A stretch of 5,729 bases of DNA from Candidatus Uhrbacteria bacterium. Its GTDB lineage: Bacteria > Patescibacteriota > Patescibacteriia > UBA9934 > UBA11717. The DNA is taken from assembly GCA_018701105.1 (NCBI GenBank), contig JABIWD010000027.1, forward strand, positions 1 through 5,729. Reading direction: 5' to 3'. The translations under genes were made by a program, and so were the position numbers. Shown one piece after another: positions 4,093-5,729 of this stretch. A model generated the notes under the pieces. It worked only from the letters and a program-made list of their open reading frames with translations, was not told the origin of the DNA and made no database searches. The number at the start of each line of letters is the position of its first letter. Within the stretch, counting starts at the first letter, position 1.

Positions 4093-5406
4093 CTATGCCG
4101 CAAGCGATTTCGCAACATCGAGGACGTATCCTTCTTCCGGCGCTGATCTATCGCGCTTGTCGCCGGGCTGCCGTAAGCGATACGATCTTACCTCTTCTTT
4201 CACCGCATCGTTTACAATAATTTGATCAGGCTTGGCGCTCTTTCCGCCATATTTATACTGGAGTGTCTGAGAATGCTCTCCATCAACGGATCGTGTACTA
4301 CTGTCGCGTCGACCCTTCTTGTATCCGTGCTCCGACACCGTGGTTCTATTACCCATAGTTTCAGTGTCTCCGGTCAACTGACCAGCATCATCATAGCGAA
4401 AACTTTTTTCACTCTTTTGAACGAGGGTCTTAGTTACCTCCACGATTACTTTCTCTCCACCTCTAATTACAGACCGCACCTGACGTCCCTCGCTCCTAAA
4501 ATCTCGCAATGTTCCTGCTGGATCTTCCTTGTATAGCCTCTGAGCGCTTTCACTGAGCTCAACTTGAGAATGGCTAAACATCCGAGAAGATTCTTCTTGT
4601 AACAAACCTCCCTCGAAACGCTTATCTCCCTCGGAGCTTTTTACCAATGGCTCATCTTTAGCCTGAGAGTACTCTTGATGTGTCGTCGAGACAAGCTCAA
4701 CATCATCTTCGTACTTATGTGTTGCAGTTGATTCAACTTTTCCGTATCCGGCTCCCTCCTTAGACATGGATTCCTCTAGAATTCTACCTGTCTTGTCGTA
4801 ACTATTTTCAACACGCTTCCTTCCAACGACCTCTCCATCACTCATCTCATCAACAGTCTCCTCAGTTAACATGAACTCGGACTCACCATCAACCTCGAAT
4901 TCTTTATACTTCATCCGCGCGGACCCAATCTTCTCTCCCTCGGGATTAAACTCATCACGTCGCACAGGATTCTCACCGGCTCTTTTCTCGTCAAAATCGG
5001 TTGCAAAATAAAAGTCAGCAGAGTCACGCTCTACTACTCGCAAAGTCTTACCGTCTGGAGTCTGTCTCTCATGACGCCTCATCTCACCCGTTCCTGTCTC
5101 ATACTCCGATAGTACAACAGCCCCAACGCGATCTGCCTTGTCAGTGAACTCGGCGCGAGCTTCCGACATTCGTCCATCTAACTTTCGACGTCGAATATGC
5201 TTTCTTCCAACAACCTTACCGCGTCGATCAACTACGTCCTCTTTGGAGCGTGCAATACGCCCCATACGTTCCGCCATCCTCATAGAGAAGTTGGGTGTTT
5301 CCAGCTCACCCTTCCTGATCGTGTCCCGCCTCTTTTCTACTGCAGACGTGTCCGCAAGCTTATCGAAATGTGACGGATCTGGTGATTGTTCAGCTTTTCG
5401 TGCCAT
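4093..5406 (-). CDS. Hypothetical protein, 437 residues, highly charged, with loose beta-repeat character
   Basis: I do not recognise the family. The protein has no signal peptide or membrane segment, and it contains no Cys and no Trp. It is very rich in Glu, Arg, Lys, Asp and Ser. The first 100 residues are Arg/Lys-rich (for example RKHIRRRK at 68-74) and probably helical. From about residue 95 short polar strand-turn units recur, many with an aromatic-Asp-x-x-Gly turn: FNPEGEKI (153-160), YDKTGRIL (203-210), YDDAGQLT (338-345) and YKYGGK (384-389). These resemble YD/RHS-type or other beta-repeat units, but are too divergent for a claim. GKVVGRKHI (63-71) and GEVVGRKRV (191-199) look like an internal duplication. 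It starts 9 bases after the stop of the cysteine-rich small protein, without a Shine-Dalgarno sequence, so it is probably the last gene of an operon with leuS. A cytoplasmic or nucleic-acid-associated protein is possible; the function is unknown. Confidence 0.85.
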   Translation of the reverse strand: MARKAEQSPDPSHFDKLADTSAVEKRRDTIRKGELETPNFSMRMAERMGRIARSKEDVVDRRGKVVGRKHIRRRKLDGRMSEARAEFTDKADRVGAVVLSEYETGTGEMRRHERQTPDGKTLRVVERDSADFYFATDFDEKRAGENPVRRDEFNPEGEKIGSARMKYKEFEVDGESEFMLTEETVDEMSDGEVVGRKRVENSYDKTGRILEESMSKEGAGYGKVESTATHKYEDDVELVSTTHQEYSQAKDEPLVKSSEGDKRFEGGLLQEESSRMFSHSQVELSESAQRLYKEDPAGTLRDFRSEGRQVRSVIRGGEKVIVEVTKTLVQKSEKSFRYDDAGQLTGDTETMGNRTTVSEHGYKKGRRDSSTRSVDGEHSQTLQYKYGGKSAKPDQIIVNDAVKEEVRSYRLRQPGDKRDRSAPEEGYVLDVAKSLAA

Positions 5407-5415
5407 AGAAGAAAG

Positions 5416-5568
5416 TTAAGAATCGTTTTCTTGCTTTTTACAAATACAATTGCTCATTGCTTGTCCGCACTCCTCGCATTTTTCATCCATAAGCATCTTG
5501 CATGCTGGGCATACGAGTGAGTCAGCCTCTGTATCGCAGCCTGGACAAATTTTTGTTGAGTTTTCCAT
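5416..5568 (-). CDS. Small double zinc-ribbon protein, 50 residues
   Basis: Eight cysteines in 50 residues stand as four pairs: CPGC (8-11), CPAC (20-23), CEEC (31-34) and CIC (41-43). The first three are CxxC zinc knuckles and the last is CxC. This pattern fits two treble-clef or zinc-ribbon sites that each bind one zinc ion, as in many tiny bacterial zinc-ribbon proteins; the partner (RNA, DNA or protein) cannot be read from the sequence. The acidic N-terminus and polar C-terminus are short. The ATG at 5568 lies 8 bases after the leuS stop and the stop lies 9 bases before the next gene, so it is the middle gene of a tight operon. There is no Shine-Dalgarno sequence. TATAAT at 5576-5581 overlaps the leuS stop codon and could be the -10 box of an internal leaderless promoter, though it lacks a -35 partner and may be chance. 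Confidence 0.85.
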   Translation of the reverse strand: MENSTKICPGCDTEADSLVCPACKMLMDEKCEECGQAMSNCICKKQENDS

Positions 5569-5576
5569 ATGGTTGA

Positions 5577-5729
5577 TTATACAACAATACTGATAATCCG
5601 ACCTGGCACGTAAACGAACTTCTTGATCTCTTTGCCTTCAAGATGTTTTTCAACATTCGAGTCGGCCATAGCCATTTTGCGAGCATCGTCTTCACTCGCA
5701 TCAACCGCGATCTTGATCTCACCTCGAAC
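5577..5729 (-). CDS. leuS: Leucyl-tRNA synthetase, C-terminal 50 residues, cut by the right window edge
   Basis: Only the end of the enzyme that charges tRNA-Leu is present. The visible part is the small C-terminal domain typical of bacterial LeuRS, which contacts the tRNA elbow: VRGEIKIAVDASEDD, then a helix with MAMADSNVEKHLEGKEIKK and the closing YVPGRIISIVV. The pattern GKxIKKxxYVPGRxxxxVV with an upstream RGxIxVxxDASE is characteristic of the LeuRS terminus and differs from IleRS or ValRS ends. The reading frame is open to the window edge and ends with TAA at 5577-5579. It heads a compact run with the zinc-ribbon gene and the 437-residue protein. The catalytic and editing domains lie outside the window, so their state is unknown. 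Confidence 0.92.
   Translation of the reverse strand, partial: VRGEIKIAVDASEDDARKMAMADSNVEKHLEGKEIKKFVYVPGRIISIVV

Noticed and set aside
4222..4536. Plus-strand frame of 104 codons, and likewise the one at 5138-5419
   Set aside because: Both are antisense to the 437-residue gene, which has better codon use and operon context.

Overview
The window reads as chromosomal DNA of a bacterium with a compact, moderately AT-rich genome. The best guess is a member of the Candidate Phyla Radiation (Patescibacteria). That rests on the style of the M50 protease, the ComEC split into two genes, the almost complete absence of Shine-Dalgarno sequences before start codons, and AT-rich palindromes built from AATTGCCGAATTG-like words. 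It is an inference, because no ribosomal marker is present. TAA, TAG and TGA all serve as stops, so the standard bacterial code applies.

Left part (1-1049): a site-2 protease gene runs off the left edge on the minus strand. It is divergent from ndk (nucleoside diphosphate kinase) on the plus strand. The 212-base gap between them holds a 103-base near-palindrome whose left arm supplies the -35 box of a good sigma-70-type promoter for the protease. ndk ends in tandem stops and a strong intrinsic terminator.

Middle (1050-1778): a stand-alone transcription unit (promoter 1063-1090, terminator 1293-1319) most probably encodes an undescribed structured RNA. Its 5' and 3' ends pair in a 17-position helix, and a rod-like fold can be drawn inside. 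A 38-codon ORF with an AGGAGG lies in the same transcript as an alternative or additional product. Directly behind the terminator is a 445-base module. It consists of three copies of a 36-39-base repeat around a small GIY-YIG nuclease gene, with inverted copies touching both ends of the gene. The module fills the gap between the convergent RNA unit and the comEC operon, which suggests a small mobile or selfish unit.

Right part (1779-5729), all on the minus strand: comEC, the DNA-uptake channel, is split into a membrane/competence-domain gene and a separately anchored metallo-beta-lactamase-fold gene that overlap by ATGA. Upstream of these, beyond an intrinsic terminator, lie the 3' end of leuS (leucyl-tRNA synthetase), a 50-residue protein with eight cysteines, and a 437-residue highly charged protein of unknown function without Cys or Trp. 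The gaps between these three are 8 and 9 bases, so they probably form one operon. No tRNA, rRNA, CRISPR array or insertion-sequence transposase was seen.
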